Shown here: positions 61,380 through 64,000 of the stretch, piece after piece
Numbering within the stretch: position 1 is the first letter of the stretch
How the letters are laid out: the number at the start of each line of letters is the position of its first letter
DNA from: Cystobasidium ongulense
Lineage: Eukaryota; Basidiomycota; Cystobasidiomycetes; Cystobasidiales; Cystobasidiaceae
NCBI GenBank assembly: GCA_022835595.1
Contig: BQUP01000013.1
Location: 124,001 to 188,000, forward strand
Reading direction: 5' to 3'
DNA: 64,000 nt
Notes under the pieces: model-generated
The model's database searches: none
The model's input: only the letters and a program-made list of their open reading frames with translations
Told to the model about the DNA's origin: nothing
Program-made: the position numbers and the translations under genes

Positions 61380-62013
61380 ATGGCATGGCAGTCCAACAAA
61401 CGCCCCGTTGCAATGCTGGCTCTGCTCTTTTTACTTTTATCAACTGCCTCTATACATTGCATTGCTGTGACGGCTGCCAGTGCGCCGTAAACAATCCGAC
61501 CACTTATACACGATGCCCCCCGTATACATCGCCAAACGGCCCGACATTCCCGAATCCCGTATTTACCTCGTTGAACCAGAATGGACAGTCTGTTTCAATA
61601 AACAGATGGCAGGATCTATCTCTTTGGCAAAGTGGGTCGAGCAGGATTCAGGGTCATCGATATGGTGTAAAAAACCTGTCCAGGCGGAAATTCCCGAAGT
61701 GAACTACGAGACGATTCAGTACAAGGTTGCGCAGGATTCCGGTTGTACGAGGAATCGTCTCTGTCGTCGCTCGACAATCTGTTCTCGCTCGACCAGACTA
61801 GTGATTCCGGAAAGCACCCGAATTGACTTGAAAGGCCCAGGCGGCACCCCATGGTTCTTCTATGAAGAAAGCGGAAGGTACATAATGCAGGCGGAAGAGC
61901 ATCATCATTTCCATTTACGGTCGGGCCCATCTCGACCTCAGGCTACTCCGCCAGTTCATGCGTGGGTGGGCACCAGCAATGCTACACGCACAGGACAGGA
62001 GCCACACCGTTGA
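61380..62013 (+). CDS. Candidate small secreted protein gene (low confidence)
   Basis: The ATG at 61380 opens MAWQSNKRPVAMLALLFLLL then STASIHCIAVTAASA-P, a textbook signal peptide, and stops at TAA (61488-61490), where GTAAAC could be a donor. Downstream, a stop-free frame runs 61480-62013. It has Cys-bearing and aromatic-rich sequence (WVEQDSGSSIWCKKP, TPWFFYEESGRYIMQ, EEHHHFHL) that looks more like protein than chance. The canonical donor does not join that frame in phase. A donor at GTGACG (about 61466) with the acceptor before ATGGCAGG would. I cannot prove the exons. If real, it would be a small secreted, possibly effector-like protein with no family I know. Confidence 0.28.
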
Positions 62014-62417
62014 AACGCCGGAAGGTCTTTCATGCATGCCTCTGGACAAAGTAGAACACAAGGTCGTTTTAGATACGGAGTGTGACACGGAGTTATGCAG
62101 TAAGAGGCTGTCAGCAAGGCCGCATGGCGCCCAAGTCTTGTACTATATATATATGCCTGCTATTCCTAGAAATTTACTTGTCAATTGCATTTCGAGATGG
62201 GTGGAAGAGTGGTGCTACATGCGCGTTCTCAGCTATTCTACACGTAAAGACATGCTTACTAGATTACTAAATTTGCGAAATAGGGTATAAGGCTCGCGCA
62301 ATGCCTTGACTTGTTTGAGAGTCTAAGCATGTCTTGTACTGATTCTCCCCCGGATTAGCGTTCATGCGCGCTCGCATCTAGTCGCCTCTCGATACTGACT
62401 GCCTTTCCTACAAAGGC
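62014..62417. other. Intergenic 3' flank of the MPP-alpha gene
   Basis: 404 bases with only chance ORFs. It includes a short TATATATA run near 62144. Holds the transcript end of the gene to the right. Confidence 0.45.
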
Positions 62418-64000
62418 TTATGGGGCGAGTCCAGCCTTTCTCAATACCTCTCTAGTATCACCAAGTCCATCCAGTCGTCCAGCCGCTAGAATAGTAGGTT
62501 CGCCACTTCTAACCTCTCCCTGAATGGGAGATTCAAGAGCATACTCTTTAGGTCTAAAGATGCGTCTCGCTACTCTCTGTAGATCGGGTAATGTCACTTC
62601 GTCTATCTTGCTCAGCATCTCTTCGATAGGTACTTTGGAGTTGTGTGCCAGGACTTGGCGACCTAGATCTTCAACCTGTGTTGATCACGAGCATTGCATC
62701 AGCTAGTTGTCCTGAGTTGCTGAACGGGTCGAGCAGATATAAATTCCTCACCTGGACCATTCTGCTCTCTAGCGCCATTACTAAGCTACTCTTCAACTGG
62801 TTCTTTGCCCTATTCAGTTCACCATAGTTGACTCCTCGTCTGTTCGAAGTATCCATAAGTGCTTGCAGTTGATCTGCGACAATCATAGGCGCTCTCCCAA
62901 TCAAATTAGGGCTAGTCGCGATATACATCGCGAACAGTCCTGTATCGTTATAGCAGTGATGGAATGCCGAGGCATGCTCAACTTCATGATATCTATTCAA
63001 GACTTGCGTGTATAAGCGGGAATACATGCCCTTGCCTGGTCCACCTGCGCTGAAGGACGAGCCTCCTCCGAGCAGCATCTGAAGCGTTGCTAGAACGTAA
63101 ACATCTGGATCGTGAATCGACAGACCTTCGTATGCGATGTACAGATGGCTGAATTCAAGATCGGGACGCGAGGTATCGTAGTATGCGCCTGCAGTGTATT
63201 TTGGTCTGGCATTGGCGAGCTCTTCGTATGTGGGTGCTAAGGACGATGGGAGATCGCTAGATGACGAACTGGAGAACAGAGAGTCCGTCGCTGATGTAGC
63301 GTATGGGGCTTTCCCTAAGCTTCTGCTAGAATCTGTCGACGTGCTGTTTGAATGGAGTAGGTGAGGTGGGGTATTTCTGCTTGCATTTGAAGCAGACGTC
63401 GTCGAGCGAAGTAAGGAAGGGTTCTCGAGGTGCCCAAAATGCTTCTCCGCCAATGCCAGAAGTTCTTCATGCGGTACTCCAGCACCCGCGACAACCATTC
63501 TATCAGGTCTGAACCATTCCTTTCTGTATGACTTGATGCATTCGGCATCGATTTTCGCTAGTCTATCCTCGGGAATCAACAATGGATGTCCAAGCGTGTT
63601 CCCCTGGAAAGCGACCTCATAGAGTATCTCAGGAAGGATCATTTCTGGCTTGTTGTTGATTTCCGCCAATTCATACTGCACGCTTTCTCTTTGTAAGTCG
63701 ATCTCTTCGTCTGTAATGACTGGATTGAGGACAGTATCGCTCAGTAGCGAGACTACCTGAGGCAGGCAATGCGTATATGATGATGCTTGATACATTATGA
63801 CTTCACGACTTGAAGAAGCAAGGAATTGTCCTCCTAGTGCTTCGATTTGACTTGTCATTTCTTCGCCCGTGCGATTCGTAGTACTCTTGAAGGCCAGTCT
63901 GTCAATCATGTGACTGCTGCCGCTGTTTCCTTCCCATTCATATCTGCTACCTGCTCCTACGTAGATACCAGCAGCAACGAAATGGCCAGGCGTACCATCT
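62418..64000 (-). CDS. MAS2: Mitochondrial processing peptidase alpha subunit, C-terminal part
   Basis: The alpha subunit binds presequences and presents them to the zinc-bearing beta subunit. The right edge cuts off the N-terminus; the visible part starts DGTPGHFVAAGIYVGAGSRY. SHMIDRLAFKSTTNRTGEEM stands where the beta subunit has HxxEH, so no zinc site, as expected for alpha. The glycine-rich substrate loop is intact: LGGGSSFSAGGPGKGMYSRL. A Ser-rich insert of about 55 residues follows HFGHLENPSLL, before PKYTAGAYYD. An intron (about 62677-62752) joins MVQV to EDLGRQVLAHNSKVP. The C-terminus ends VLRKAGLAP. Partial at 64000. Confidence 0.92.

Overview
The window is nuclear DNA of a fungus, most likely a basidiomycete. 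Nearly every gene is interrupted by short GT-AG introns of about 50-100 bases, often with CTAAC-like branch sites. The gene set is fungal: a myosin-like/chitin synthase fusion, Isc1, Guf1, Fip1 and a PX-like AGC kinase. I cannot name the genus from sequence alone. No rRNA, convincing tRNA, CRISPR array, transposon or virus-like element was seen.

Layout. 1-7.3 kb: 3' end of the polyprenyl diphosphate synthase COQ1, then (minus strand) a MOCS1-type molybdopterin precursor locus (MoaA ending in Gly-Gly, followed by an offset MoaC frame), an alpha/beta hydrolase and the Spb4 DEAD-box helicase. 7.6-15.4 kb: a TBC-domain protein (plus), then NAF1 and WBP11 (minus). 15.7-24 kb: mitochondrial uS17m (minus) divergent from palmitoyl-protein thioesterase (plus), FIP1 and ISC1 (minus), and an NAD(P)-binding epimerase-like protein (plus). 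24.1-31.4 kb: GUF1/EF4 (minus) divergent from a carbonyl-reductase-like SDR (plus), then a secreted histidine acid phosphatase (plus). 31.8-41 kb: a chitin synthase of about 2,100 residues and a seven-exon enolase (plus). 41.4-45.3 kb: a zinc-free MDR oxidoreductase and bS21m (minus). 45.3-51.6 kb: a Ser-rich orphan protein and histidyl-tRNA synthetase (plus). 51.6-59.4 kb (minus): a TXNDC17-like thioredoxin-fold protein, a gamma-glutamylcyclotransferase-like protein and a PX-like AGC kinase. A sparse stretch of about 3 kb follows, then the 3' part of MPP-alpha runs off the right edge.

Most genes are housekeeping. Several act in mitochondria (COQ1, probably MOCS1, uS17m, GUF1, bS21m, MPP-alpha, and probably one form of HisRS) or in nuclear RNA biology (Spb4, Naf1, Wbp11, Fip1). 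There is no obvious operon-like system. The most interesting signals are: a MOCS1 locus laid out like the animal one; a TBC domain lacking both catalytic fingers; a HisRS leader that looks like a mitochondrial presequence but has no AUG; a gamma-glutamylcyclotransferase-like protein without its catalytic Glu; and a myosin-like domain with no P-loop. Exon boundaries are hand-derived from splice motifs and reading frames. CDS spans below include introns.
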